Shown one piece after another: positions 21,857 to 34,700 of a DNA stretch of 64,000 bases. The notes under the pieces were generated by a model. It was given only the letters and a program-made list of their open reading frames with translations, searched no databases and had not been told where the DNA came from. The stretch comes from Plazaster borealis (lineage: Eukaryota > Echinodermata > Asteroidea > Forcipulatida > Labidiasteridae). The translations under genes were made by a program, and so were the position numbers. Location of the stretch: assembly GCA_021014325.1 (NCBI GenBank), contig CM037474.1, positions 7,543,130 through 7,607,129 on the forward strand, read 5' to 3'. The number at the start of each line of letters is the position of its first letter. Position 1 is the first letter of the stretch.

Positions 21857-21864
21857 TCTGTCAT

Positions 21865-23500
21865 GGAAAGTGTGTAAATCATTGAGGAAGACACTTAATT
21901 CGCATAAAAAGTAAAACAGGCAACGGGAAACCATTGCGCTGCCAGCGCCCCAGCAATGGCAGTGCAGCCATGGCAGCGTGCAGCACTTGCGCGTATGGAT
22001 CGGAACAGCGCTGATTGGCTCCCAGAAGTGACTACTGTACTTTGCCAAGAGCTGTATGTAGTTTTAGGGTGACCCGACCGTGTAAAAATGATTCATTTAA
22101 AATGGAATCGAATGAAAATACTTGCATTACACACGCGCATACTAATGCATCCTAGAAGCGCCACAAGCAGTCACTTTTGGTAAGCCAACCAGCATTGTTT
22201 TTCAGCACTTCCCTTCCAAGGGGACAGTGCTAGTGTGACGAGCGGCATCGATACGGACGGCCCGCTGCCGGCCATGCCCAGCATGACACATCCATAGCGA
22301 GGCTGCTGGTTGAACAACCAATAGAGATCAAATGATCGAGCGCCCTTGGGAAAAATAGCACGGCGAAATCGTCACCACTGGGAACGAGGTTGAACAAAGC
22401 GCAATTCCTTTTTTCGCGAAACGTTTTATTCAATCCTTTTTGTTTGTGCATTAAAGCAAAACAAAATAAAAAAATTGTTTACAAATTAAAAAAAATAGAA
22501 CGAAATCAGCTACTGAAGGATTGTCTCTGAATCTACAAGACAAAAATATATTGATGAGAGGCTTTCAAAATTGGCTTATATAGAACGAGGCTATGTGTCG
22601 TCTTGACGACGTTGTAATCACGTGACTAGATAGGAGAGACTGCTCGTGCGCGCTCATGCATGGATATCGGAGATTTTTACAAACAAACACGACGACTGTA
22701 TCTAGTTACCCCGGCATGTAATTGAATTACTCTCGAGGAGTTTCTCTGCTCTCTAGACGACGACAGAAGATCTGTATTGATTAAGGGCGTCTTAACGAAA
22801 ACGTAGTGGGTAGGTAACTTCAAACTAAAGTTTACAAACTTTAGAGTTTAATTAAGTAAAAAATAAAAATTTCGTTGGATTGTTTGTAATCCTCCCGTGT
22901 CCGGTTTTCGATTTCCTATGCCTTTTTCTTTGAATTGAAAAAATAATAATGATGCCATATATCAACTGGTGCCCTAATTACCTTCCTTTGTTTATAAGAA
23001 GTATGTAAAAATATATTAAAACTTGATAGACATTGAAACTTTCACAATACGCACCGATCTTCGATGACTTCAATAGCGTCCCCGTGTTTTGAGTTTTACC
23101 TGTTTTCGAGGCAAACAAGAAAGTATGGTGTCCTGGTGAAGCCATACGCAGAAGAAACATCTGCAGTGACTTCAAGTGTTCTGTGAGATGTTGTGTATGA
23201 CTCTATAGCCAGCAGTTGTCTTCATTTTATTCAAAATATTTTTTATTTAATTTTAAAAATTACGATGGTAATTTGCAAAAACTATAAAATAAAAAAATTT
23301 AAAAAAAAAGTGTCAATAAGTCTTGGCTTTCAAATCTGATTTTTAAAAAAGTTTTGAATCTTTTTATGTTTCTTAACATTTATAATAAAGCATATCAATA
23401 AACAGTGATATTTGAATTACCAAGCCAATGTTTAAATTTTAATGTTATTAATAATAAATGATATGAGGGTTTAAAAAAAAATTCTCCACACTGTTAGAAA
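21865..23500. other. Gene-free interval, partly CpG-rich
   Basis: At 22200-22420 and 22600-22760 CG dinucleotides are frequent and could be promoter-like. An exon-like minus-strand segment at about 23100-23188 (acceptor CTCACAG, donor ACAG|GTAAAA) has no partner exon or recognised product. The rest is AT-rich with no supported feature. Confidence 0.3.
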
Positions 23501-23514
23501 ATGATATAAGGCAC

Positions 23515-24100
23515 ATGGCTTCTTTAAGCCTCTGTATTTTTTTCCCCAGAATGCTCAGCAGAATTTTAAGTCACATGATTTTATCATCGTGCGTGAATTT
23601 TGAATTGAAAAATTGTTCGATGAAACTTTTTCGGCGGGCAAATTTTTTTTTATGGCCCCGACAGTATGACATATTTTTGTACCTTGTAGAAATGCCTAAA
23701 ATATCACAAATGTTTGCAATACAAGTGCAACTTGCCAGAGGAGCCTCACATAATTCTAAGTTTAAGTCAAAGGAGAGGAGACTCTTTGCTTGGCAAGTCA
23801 AACCACAAAAATTGTATCTAAGGACTGTTTACATCGCGCGCAGAGAGGTAAAAGATTTGCATCGATTTCAGGGACGCCCTGAAAACAGGACCTCCTACAT
23901 TGTACGGTATCTTGTAATTGTAAATTGTGTAGACACTGTAGTGTAGTGTAGAGCATAGGCTAGAGAAAGGACTGGTCCTTTCTATATTTGGTTAGAGAGT
24001 AACCCATGCAGTTTTTTCTGCGGTCGCTAGCGCCCCAGGAATGCCTTTGCATATACCCACAGCGATCTTCAAATTGATATAAGTTGACACAAAAAATGCC
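23515..24100. other. Unsupported 143-codon frame and flank
   Basis: An open frame at 23515-23946 (+) has no recognised domain, biased composition or splice support. The following 23980-24060 resembles 25100-25190 in inverse orientation (GCGGTCGCTAGCGCCCCAGG), so dispersed repeat sequence is present. Confidence 0.25.
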
Positions 24101-24108
24101 TCAGCTAA

Positions 24109-24628
24109 CAGGGGCGGATCCAGGATTTTCCAAACGGGGGGGGGGCGTGATTTTTTTTTCAGAATGAAAGACCGCGCCATCCCTAGACAGCATTTTATTT
24201 TTCTGCACTGCGAAATTGCCAATGTCGTAGTGCTTTTCAAAGAGAAAGTTGTTTCTTCTAAATCGGTTTAAAAATCAAATTTCATGGTTCTGCTTACCGT
24301 AAGCAAAGAACTTGGCGCTTACAGAAGCAGTGAATTCCGCGCTTACGTCAAGCGTTTTCCACGAGTAAGCAGGGATTTTTGTTGCTTTATGCGCGTGTGG
24401 GTAGCCTACTCCACGTTACTACGGCCAGGCTGCATGAGACCCAATAAACTACTAGCCATGATTAAAAACTTAATAATAAAGGATTGTAAACAGATGCAGA
24501 GAGAGAATTTGAACATAATTTTTCTATAGAGATGCACTAATGAGTATGACTTCTGAATTTTGTTTTTCTCTCCCTTTTTTTTTTTTCCTGGCAAAGGGCG
24601 TGCGCCCACGCCCCTGCATCCGCGCCTG
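24109..24628. mobile_element. 520-bp terminal-inverted-repeat element
   Basis: Left end CAGGGGCGGATCCAGG, right end CCTGCATCCGCGCCTG. Flanked by GCTAA on both sides (24104-24108 and 24629-24633). No transposase. Confidence 0.75.
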
Positions 24629-24649
24629 GCTAACGACAAAAATACCCAA

Positions 24650-24705
24650 CCAAAAACGCCTTATAATTATATATATATTTTTTTAATGTAATTATAAGGC
24701 CAAGG
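24650..24705. repeat. Short AT-rich palindrome
   Basis: GCCTTATAATTATATATATA … TAATTATAAGGC forms a hairpin. Confidence 0.7.
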
Positions 24706-25393
24706 GTGTGTAAGAATGAAAATATAAATGCTCACAGATTTGCACATAACTCACATGGTATGAAGATGGTCATGGTAGAAAGTTTTGCTTGAAATGCCAT
24801 AGTTTTTAAGAAATGAGTGACATAATAGTATTTATCCTGCAGGATAAATTCTGATGTTTGAAAAAAAGTTAAAACACATATTTAAATGGGGTTTTTCACT
24901 GTTTTCTCATGACTCCGAAGACCGATTTAGCTTAAACTTTCACAGGTTTGTTATCATGTATATGTTGGGTCACATCGAGTTTGGATACAGGTCTTTGGCA
25001 ATTACCAATGTTGTACACTCCTACTGGCTTCTTCATTTATGTCTAAGATGCTTCTACTGCAAATTTACGATTTTCGGAGAAACCGTCAAACTCTCAGTTG
25101 GACCGACATTCATACTGTGTGCACTCGCCGCAGCGTGGATTGCTGTGCGAATGTACAATGCATTCCTGGGGCGCTAGTACGACCGCAGATGTCAAAATTT
25201 CGAAAAAAAACCAAGTAGAGTGCCCCAGTTACTGGGTCTAGTACTGTATGTATGCATAGAGAAAGGAAAGAGAAGTAATTGTAAGTATTCTCTGTCCCTG
25301 GCTGGTCAGGGGAAACCCTGGTCAGCACTCAGTGATTGTCACTACTCCACTTAACAATGCGTAGTTAAGCTAGTGAAGTGTACGAGTTTCAGA

Positions 25394-25682
25394 ATAGACC
25401 CATTGCATATGACGTCACACTCTCAAAAAGGAGGCAGATCATTGGACGATAGCTGTTCTCTGTGCGTAAAAACGTGCACGTGACCTCAGCGTATCTGTAG
25501 CATTTCGCATTATGCAAGGGGGATCTATTGATTTCTATAGACCCGGAGCGCGCCTCCGAACAATGCGCGTCATTTTAGGTGTCAAAACTCACTTTTGTGC
25601 ATGTTTGTATACGATTTTGACACCCAAAATGACACCCAGGATAGGCGCACGTGAGTACGCTGCGCGTTATGCAATGGGTCTA
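25394..25682. mobile_element. MITE-like element, about 290 bp
   Basis: Ends ATAGACCCATTGCATA and TATGCAATGGGTCTAT are exact inverses; an internal inverse pair (TTTTAGGTGTCAAAA against TTTTGACACCCAAAA) adds a hairpin. A TA duplication is possible. Confidence 0.8.
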
Positions 25683-25689
25683 TAGGCTG

Positions 25690-26765
25690 GATTTCTCAAA
25701 TCAAAGCACTAAGAATAGATTCATCTTATGAATATTATGATGAGTTGTCAATACCACCGTAGTGATTTGTATTGTGACATCACACTTTACTTAGCAATTA
25801 ATTAAGATTTATACAAAGTTAGAGACTTGTAATTTTTCCCCACTCACATGAGCCTGAGGACTAGTCTATGAGGGAAAATAAGTACATCACAAAATTGAAT
25901 TTGACATTTCCCTTCCTCTGGTCTACTGGATACCGGTCTACTTACATTACAATAGAATATGATACTTACATTACAATTGATAGGATAGCTCTTTGTGAAA
26001 TCGGCCCCTGTTGGGCATGATGGGGTGATGAGTGATTACTTATAAGTTCTAGAACTAAATAAGGCTCCGTCCGTGAGCCTTGTTAGGAGTCACACATTTT
26101 GGGCCTCCGTACCGGCGTAACGCTATACGAATACGTTTTCAAAATGGCCATTGAGAGTTCAACATTTTCTGGTCTTCTGCCAGCACTAACTTCAGTTTCC
26201 TTTGTACTACGTACTACTCACCTAAAACATTCTCAACACACTGCACTAATAACAATGCAAGCACAGATATTTTTGTGTGAGATAAACACATAAATATTGC
26301 TTCAGTCGGCCAACTGATGAAAAATGTTTCGATTGTGGCAGCATCATCCAAGTATTGCCAGAAACCATTTCCTCAGAAAAACCTTTTGAAAAAAATGTCA
26401 AATATCTAGAGGATGTACGCGGAGATTGTTTTAAAACTTGCAGCAACAAAATTCTGTCTTTGAACATTACATTCAGTGACAAAAATCAGATGATAAATGC
26501 GTAATGTGCTGGTATATTTCACCAACAGAGGGCGTATGCTATCATTCTGGTGGATTGTTGTTAAAGCACCCTCTAGCACGAAAATGTTTATTGCCTTTAT
26601 TAAGCATGCAAAGTAGCGTGATAACAAAGACTATAAGCCTGTAAGTTTGTGGAAACAAAGTGACTGCTTTGTAAGTCGCAGGGATGTGTATTGTGCGTTC
26701 GTTTTTTTATGGTTGACCTTTACAAAATATGAGCCAATAAAATCTGTAAATGTCAATGTTGTATG
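25690..26765. other. Gene-free interval
   Basis: No supported gene, tandem repeat or element boundaries. Several short ORFs lack motif or splice support. Confidence 0.35.
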
Positions 26766-26769
26766 GCAT

Positions 26770-28110
26770 AAGAGGTACTACTTTGGATTGGTTTTGTAGT
26801 TATCTTTCGAACAGGAATCAATATACTAAAATAGGCTGTTGCTCCTCTTCATTGAATACTATTACATGTGGAGTACCCCAAGGTTCTCTTCTTGGGCCAT
26901 TATTATTTTCTTTCTACATAAAATGATATTTGCAATGCTTCGACGGCCCTATCTTTTATCCTTTTTGCCGGACGACACCAATATATTCTACTCAAGTAAT
27001 GATACAAATGTAGAAACCATTATAAATGTTCTTAATGTTGAATTAAACAAAGTATCGATTTGACTCCAGGCTAACAGACTGTTGCTCAACTTGAAAAAGT
27101 GTATATTTATGGTCTTTGGAAATAGTAAAAAGAAGTTGAACACATCTGATTGTCAAGTTAAAATTAATAATGAGCCTATTCTGCGAGTGTCTCATACAAA
27201 ATTTCTCTGGGTTTATATTGATGATTGTCTTTCATGGAAATTCCACATAAAAGAACTAGAAAACAAAGTTTCAAAAAATATTGGTATCATGAGTAGATTG
27301 AAGTATACCCTCCCATCGAGCATTCTACGTACTCTGTACTGTTCACTTATTCTTCCTTACCTCTCTTATTGTAACATTATCTGGGCTAACACTTACAAGT
27401 CAAATCTTGATAAATTAGTTAAACTGCAGAAAAGGGCTATTCGTATTGTATGCAAGGCCCCCTTTCATGATCACACCACTCCCTTATTTAAGAAACTTAA
27501 GCTCTTGTCTCTTATGAATATTAATGTATTTCAACAAGATGTTTTTATGTACAAGTTTGTAAATAACCAACTTCCCAATTTGCTTCACTATCTATTTCAA
27601 TCTAATAGATCCGTTCATGATTATGATACTATGTCTTCATCTAAATTACGTATACCATTAGTCAGAACAACTCTCTCTCATACAATTTCTTTCACTGGAC
27701 CAAAAAACTGGAACTATCTTTTACCATCGTTAACTAATTGCCCTTCAAGTACTTCGTTTAAATACAAACTAAAAACATTTCTACTAAATTCTCAAAGTAA
27801 TTGATATCTTATAAGTTGGTTTAGCCGTTATACCTATTATTAATTGTTCTTCAGTTTTTCATTTAAAAATTGCCATTATTTCTTATTTCTTAATTCTATA
27901 ACTGGAGTTGTTTCTTTCTCTGAGCTGTGTCTATACTTTCTTTAACTGTTGTATATTTAATAACTTATTATAATTTATTAATTCTACAATTCATGTTGCT
28001 TATCTTGTTTTGTATTGTTGTAACGGGCACATCCATCACAAGCTTCGGCTTTTAGGATGATGCCTCCATGTGCAAATGTGGAAATAAATGTTATATTGAT
28101 TGATTGATTG
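26770..28110 (+). mobile_element. 5'-truncated CR1/L2-type LINE, inactivated
   Basis: Starts within the reverse transcriptase. TCGVPQGSLLGPLLF is followed by a catalytic-box remnant reading LPDDT, where FADDT is expected, between two one-base insertions (about 26918 and 26967). One stop (TGA, about 27060) follows, then a long open C-terminal part (27082-27804) with ANRLLLNLKKCIFMVFG, PYLSYCNIIWANTY, LQKRAIRIV, KNWNYLLPS and a KYKLKTFLL end, the usual order of the CR1/jockey group. The non-coding tail ends in (ATTG)n at about 28098-28110, typical of L2/CR1 3' ends. Confidence 0.85.
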
Positions 28111-28204
28111 AAAATGAGAAAACATTTTTTTTTAAATGCCTTTTGACTGAAAAAAAGTCCTATAATAAACCACAAGGGTAAATTTTGAATAATTTTGGGT
28201 TTTA

Positions 28205-28290
28205 CAAAGAAAAATTTACTAGAGTGGGATTTGAACCAACAACCTCCGGATTAACGTGCCGGCACCCTACCAACTGAGCCATCTAGCCTA
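28205..28290 (-). repeat. tRNA-derived SINE-like element
   Basis: Reverse complement has TGGCTCAGTTGG (A box), GGTTCAAATCCC (B box) and a GTT anticodon-like triplet in CCGGCACGTTAATCCGG. Its left flank (AAATTTTGAATAATTTTGGG…) is inverted in the copy at 28.45 kb. Confidence 0.7.
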
Positions 28291-28445
28291 AGCCATTGTT
28301 GGCCGTCTCCCTATTTTGTCAATAACTTTGTTCGGGGGTGCCAGTCAGAAGCCATACAACCCTTGACTGCCAGGGATCACACCGAGTTTACGATACAACC
28401 CGGGAAGTGGCAGCCAAGGGATTACTGTAATGGGGATGCAATTTT

Positions 28446-28530
28446 TTAGCTCAATTGGTAGAGCGCCGGCACGTTAATCCGGAGATTTTTGGTTCGCTCT
28501 AGTCACTTTATCTTTGTTCAACCCCAAATT
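28446..28530 (+). repeat. tRNA-derived SINE-like element, inverted partner
   Basis: TTAGCTCAATTGGTAGAGCG, then GCCGGCACGTTAATCCGG, then a damaged B box (GGTTCGCTCTAG). It faces the 28.2-kb copy about 155 bp away, so the pair could form an RNA hairpin. Confidence 0.7.
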
Positions 28531-28704
28531 ATGAGAATAATTCTGCAAGGGTAATTGGAAAAGGATTTTTAATCTCGAAGTGAACTAGTTTTAAAACAGA
28601 TACTTCTACAGTGTATGTAGTTCAAGAAATCACTAGTTTTAATTTTGTGCTACATCATGTGATTTTTATAAAAATGGTAACCGTTTCTTCTTTTTTTACT
28701 ACAG

Positions 28705-31700
28705 GCCTTTGTGCCCTTTAGGGTTTAACTTGTTCAAGAACCAACCATCACCATGACAACCCTTCCCAGATTAACCACACAGGAGACACCAGTCAATGTT
28801 CTTCCATCTTCCCAACCACCAAACATGGTTCATCGATCCAACTCCAAGACATTCATTGGAGAAGCCAAAGGATTGTCTAAATCCTGGGATGAGAGGTTAC
28901 TACAGAGTGCAAATGGAGAGCGACCATTGCCTCGGTTAAATCCACTCAAACCTCCAAAACTCAGTAGAACAATGACTCTAGAAACTACAGACTCTCACTA
29001 CCAGAATGAGTTAAGAAGTCTTTTAATGAAGAGGGAACAGTACCATAAATCTCATAACAAATGGATGAAGCCATTTTATGGCTCCAATGTGGAGCAAGAG
29101 AATTACAGGTAAGCTAAAGAATGTATGTGTTACACTCAGTTTGAATTGCAAACAAATCAGTATGCAGACCAAGAAACCTACATGCGGTGTTACACTACAT
29201 GAAAGATAGAAGGCTGGTCACTTTGGCACCTTGCAAATTGGGCACATTTTTATGAAGGTTAACAAGTATTTTATCACAAACTATGGTTCCTAAATTTATG
29301 TTGTTTAATCCATTTTTGCTTGTATTCAGCGCCTTGAGGCGGAACCAATCTGCAACTGTTTGCCCTTTATAAATCTCTCTTTATTATTATTATTACATAG
29401 AGTTCCCACAAACAGCTGATCTTAGTCAGTTATTATTAGGTGTTCGTGCAATACACCTCTTTGATTTTGTTCTGTTTTTTTTTTTCTTCTTCATCTTCTT
29501 CTTCTTCTTCCACGGAACTCTTCTCTACAAAATAACTCAAGATTGAAATTGAATTGAACATTGAAACTCATCAGACAATTGAACCTCAATATGAAGACGG
29601 CAAAAAATTGATGACGTCATTATGAAAAATGACCATTTGCTGTATCTCATTCAATATAAAAGCTATGATGTTCATAATTGGACATGTGATAGATCAAGAC
29701 TGGGGCTACATTTCAAAAGTTAACGTCAAAATCGTATGACCTTTTCTTCAAGGTCATGCCCCTAGGTCAAAGTTTGCCTTTGGTTTTTTCTTGAAAAACA
29801 TCATTTTCGGGCTTATCTACGGCATAACTCAAGATTGAAATTGAATTTTACATTGAAACTCATCAGACATTTGAACCTAAATATCAAGACGACACAAACT
29901 TGATGATGTCATGATGACGTCATCAGGTATTGAATTACATTAAATCAAAGTTTAATATTTGAAAAAAAATCATATGAACGACATGTTGGATTTTTACAAT
30001 CTATACATCATCGGAAAGTTCGTTAAAGGTCCAACAGACGCTACACAAAAAGTGACCCCATTTGACCTTGACTTCCGGTTCAACCCGGAAATTTAAAATT
30101 TCATAAAATTCGTATCTCAAAAACTATTTATCATTTCAGCATAATTTTTGCATCAGGTTGTAGAACGTTGAGCCTGCTCAAACTTTTGCACAGAAATAAC
30201 AACATTTTGACATTTACATCTTGTCTTATAACCACCGGCATTAAAGCGCACGTTTGTGTTGACCCACTTTGATAACGCGAGATAGTGTAATAGCACGTGT
30301 ACAGATACGGGTACATTGAACGTGTAGTTCGGTTTACATCAACTACATGTAGGAATACATTTAGCATCGCTGCATGTTACCTTGTATTGCGCACCCCGGC
30401 ATAAAGACAATCCATGTAATACTTGAAAAATTCGTAACTCCTGAACCACACATTGGATTTTTACAATCTATACATCATCTGAAAGGTCTTTATAAAACCT
30501 AACATACGCTATATTTATTGTGACCCCGTTTGACCCTGACTTCCGGTTCAAAACGGAAGTTGAAATTTAATGTTTCAAAATTCATAATTCCTGAACCACA
30601 CAATGGATTTTTACAATCTATACATCATTGGATAAGTATGTAACCACTTAACAAACGAATACAGAATGTGACCCCAATTGACCTTTACTTCCTGTTCAAA
30701 CCGGAAGATGAAATTTAATATTTGAAAAAATCAGAACTCCTGAACCACACATTGGATTTTTATCATCTTTACACCATCAGAAAGGGCTCCAAAGATTTAA
30801 GAAACGCTACACACTGTGACCTCATTTGACATTGACTTCCGGTTCAAAACTTGAAACTTTATGGTTGAAAAAATCATAACTTCTGAACCAAGTATTGGAT
30901 GTTTACAATCCATCCATCATCTAAAAGGTCTTCATAAACTAATCCCGCACTACACAAAATGTGACCCTACTTGACCTTGACCTCCGGTCCAAACCGGAAG
31001 TTGATGTATACGTTTTGTAAAATTCATAACTCTTGAACCAGGCATTGGATTGATAAGGTTAAATGTCGTTACGTATTCAATCAATCGCTCACCACGAACA
31101 CCTTGTTTTTGTAGTAAACAAAAACTCAATGTCTAGTTGATATCTGGTTTAAAAAAACTAATGATTGCAGAACGTTTTCTTTTGTGATTTAGGTAAACCT
31201 GGTACCATACATTCTCAACAACAACATGTACATCAAAGTGTGTCTAGATGATGGATGCTGCACTTATTTGGGTTATAAACAGCTCTTCATAGGCCTACAA
31301 TTGTACATTCATTCATTTAGGCTGCGTCCATCTAGTGTAGGATGCATGTAGCCGACCCTCCTCTGCGCGCCATTTATCTTTATTCCTTGTGTTCTAATTG
31401 TCCATAATGTTCCTGCATAAGATCATGATAAGATCTAATGTTATCCCTCCATCTTCTTCTTTGTACTGTTACAAAAACACTGTTGATAATTTTGACTTTC
31501 AATCGACACAATATTTACGTCTGCCCCCCTCGCCATTTTGGGAGTCAACACAATAGCGTGTAAATGCCTCGCCGCCTAAAATGCACACTATACCTCTCTC
31601 CAGGATGCCTTTTGTTCAACTTTTGAGTCAGTGATCTACTGTTACTTAATGGCTTTCTAACGGTCAGATTTAAAAAAGTCCAAACTGAGTTTTATTTACA

Positions 31701-34700
31701 AAACAAATTATTCGAAAAAAACAAACCAAAAACCATTTTGACTGAAATTGATCCTGTACGATTAACAGGGATTTTTTATCCTGAAGTGAACTGGTTAATA
31801 CATTTAGACAAATTCATCAAATAAGGTGGTTATGTTTAGGAGAAAATTTTATGTCACATTTTGTTTTGTGCAAAAAATAAACTTAGGCAAATCAAAATAT
31901 GAAATTAAGGGGTAAGGGGAATTATTTCCATGCACGTGGCAGTTTTTCAGAAACATGTTGTTCTTTGGTATTGGTTTATAAACAACATGCATTGTACAAT
32001 GTTGGTGCAGTTATTTTGCCACCAGGTTGGGACAAACTGTCAGGTGGCCATTAAAAAATTTGTCATAAATCATAAAAACACAAATATCACAATACTGATA
32101 ATCTTACCTTCCTTTTCAGGAAACACATTCGAGAAGTTCTGAAGAGTCAGATGTCTGACAGAGATGCAAACTATCGACGCTGTCTTATTGAGCGAATGGA
32201 GGAAAGTGATCAAGCTATTGGCTTTGATAAGAGATGCTTACAAGATGATCAAACAGCCTTTCAGAAAAAATCCACATATCTTCGGCAATTTAGAGATGAG
32301 AACAAAAGGGTGAGAATGATGTAATGATTTGGGTCTGCAGTCATTAGATGGGACAGAATTTTTGCAGAAGATAGATACATGTAGTTGCTAAATTTTCAAA
32401 TATCCTTTTGGTTGTGGCGGTTGACATGATAAAGTGCCCGGAATGTTCTGTGGTACGAGGTCAACAACAGTTGACAACACACCTGGAAAATTCATTGTTT
32501 AGTGACTGGCCTAATTATGTAATCCCAATTTTTTTTCGAAAAACCAGGATTATAAGAGATCAATAAATAGGCAGCCACAATTGTTTCCCATTGTTCTCTG
32601 CATGGGAGGCAAGTCCGAAATTCCAGCATGGCATAGCCAATCATCAGCAGAGTCATGGTGACCAAAGAAAAACATAATTTGAAAAAAGTAACTCCCAGTG
32701 AACATTATGAGTTGTTGTCTTTACTTGGTTTAGTTATGGTTTCATTTCAAACCATGTATTCTCAAAAGACAATTTGGTCTGTGCATTCTGAAAATTATTC
32801 CTAAGATTGCTTCCAGAAAATGTACATGTACATGTACATGTATTTAGGTAATCCTGAACCCCAGTGGTTAGTATGTATAGGAATCCATATATTGATATTA
32901 CTTTATTAGTTGATATTACATGTAGGCCTAAGCTTTGATATTTTTTCTAATCATAATAGAAATATCGAAAATTTAGATATTGATTATAATGACATCAAAA
33001 ATATTGAAAAAGGTGCCAGATCATCGACAACATAAAACTCTAGTTTGTGTTTTGACCGGATTTTGCCTGTGACTTGAAATACAACTTATTGTAACATTTG
33101 TGTTTTCATCTTCCACTAGAATTCACTAGCTCCTTCAATGTAAAACACCAAAATACATTATAATCGGGTCATAAAAGTCAAGAACTCCGCGCGCTCTGAT
33201 TCATCCAAATAAAATCTTGAGCGATGAGCACAAAATAACAATAGTGCCAATAAATTTGAATAAGTGGACACAGATGGGAAGATGGAAGTGGTTTGTGTTA
33301 TCAACAGTGCTAGCGTACTTATTAGTGCCACTGTCACCATGGTTATACTGTCACCTAGCTTTCCTATCATATTTGGGATACAAGCTCAAGCATACTTAGG
33401 CCAGTAAGCTTTCAGTCACATTGTTAATTGCCATCCAAAAATAGTGCAAAAAAACCCCCGTATTTTGAGAAAACCGTAATTGAAGTTGCACTTTGTTTCA
33501 AACTGCTTTTTCGGAGTCTGCTTACTATTTTTTTTTTTTTTTAAGACAAAAAATAAATCCGACTACTTTATTCGTACAGAAATGTCAACTGTGTTCTCGC
33601 TCCTGCAACTATTTTAATTAGTGATTAATTGCTTAACACATATGTCACTTTTTTAAAATGAAAAAACAAGTTTTGCCCGCAGAGTGCTGTGAATAAACCA
33701 ATGCATGTTGAGACCTATAGCAATAGGTCATTTTGTGAAAATGCTAAGCTACAAATGTCACACACGCGCGCCTAAACTGCGCTGTAGCGCTTTGTATATC
33801 ATTGGTGTAAAGTGGCGTAGCGGGATAGGTCACTTTGTGGAAATACAAAATGGCAAATCTAGTGATATGTCAATTATTCTAATTAGTGTAATTACAAAAC
33901 CATTACGAACTGGGTACTGAAACTTGCTGAAAATGTTCATAGTAATGAGTATATTAATAATTTGCATAAAAACCATACATGTAGGTCACTTTGTGGTACG
34001 AGCGACGAATTATTTTGCCTTACACTCTCAATGCTATGTCTCCATCTCAAGTAGAAAGGAACATACATGTAAGTCATTTTTTTTTTCCTGAAAAACATTT
34101 TTGCTCCCAAAAGAAAACAATATACAGCCTGGGCCTAGGCATGTTCCATACCAAGAAAAAAATAGGGGGGGGAGGGGGAAGTCTTGTTGCTTCCAGAAGG
34201 GGGAGAATTGTCTGTTCCATTTAGTTTTAAAATATACCCAAGTTCCATATATCAAGCTTTTATGAACAATTATGCCAGATAACCATGGAAATATAAAATT
34301 ATAAAATATTGCATTTGTAAAAGTAACATTTCTATTATTTTCGGACTACATGTAAGTTACACATGCGATGGATAAAGCCCCAAAATTATGAAAATACACT
34401 ATTTTTATTTATTTAGGCTGTGATGTGCTGTCTTTAGAATCAGGGAAATAGTGGATACTTATCGATTTATTAGATTTCTGATATCTCGATTATTGGAAAA
34501 ATCATATATCGACAACCGCTATCATAGAAAAAAAGATGAGAGAAGACTGGCGAGAGAAAGGTTGATGTGCATTAAAAATCAGCATTTTTTTAGAATAATC
34601 CACATTGTAATCTACGCGTGTGTACTGTGTATGTTGGTGAAACCAATGAGCTCATATGCAATCTAAAAGTTTCTAAATCACAGGTATCACTATCACTATC

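Larger units (their letters stand above)
29109..32119 (+). other. Intron 1 of the coiled-coil gene
   Basis: 3.0 kb GT…AG intron, more than half occupied by a Helitron-like element (29436-31136). The remainder is AT-rich with no supported exon. Confidence 0.75.

Noticed and set aside
23100..23188. Exon-like minus-strand segment
   Set aside because: Splice-like ends but two open frames and no neighbouring exon; noted only in the interval entry.
23515..23946. 143-codon open frame (+)
   Set aside because: No motif, no splice context and no composition typical of coding sequence; an opposite-strand frame overlaps it.
24854..25177. 107-codon open frame (+)
   Set aside because: Overlaps sequence of a dispersed repeat style also seen at 11.3 kb (GTGACATCA…TTAACTTTC…TTGGCAATTACCAA type); no protein features.
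33158..33399. Overlapping hydrophobic frames on both strands
   Set aside because: Inside intron 2 of the coiled-coil gene, no splice sites or family resemblance.
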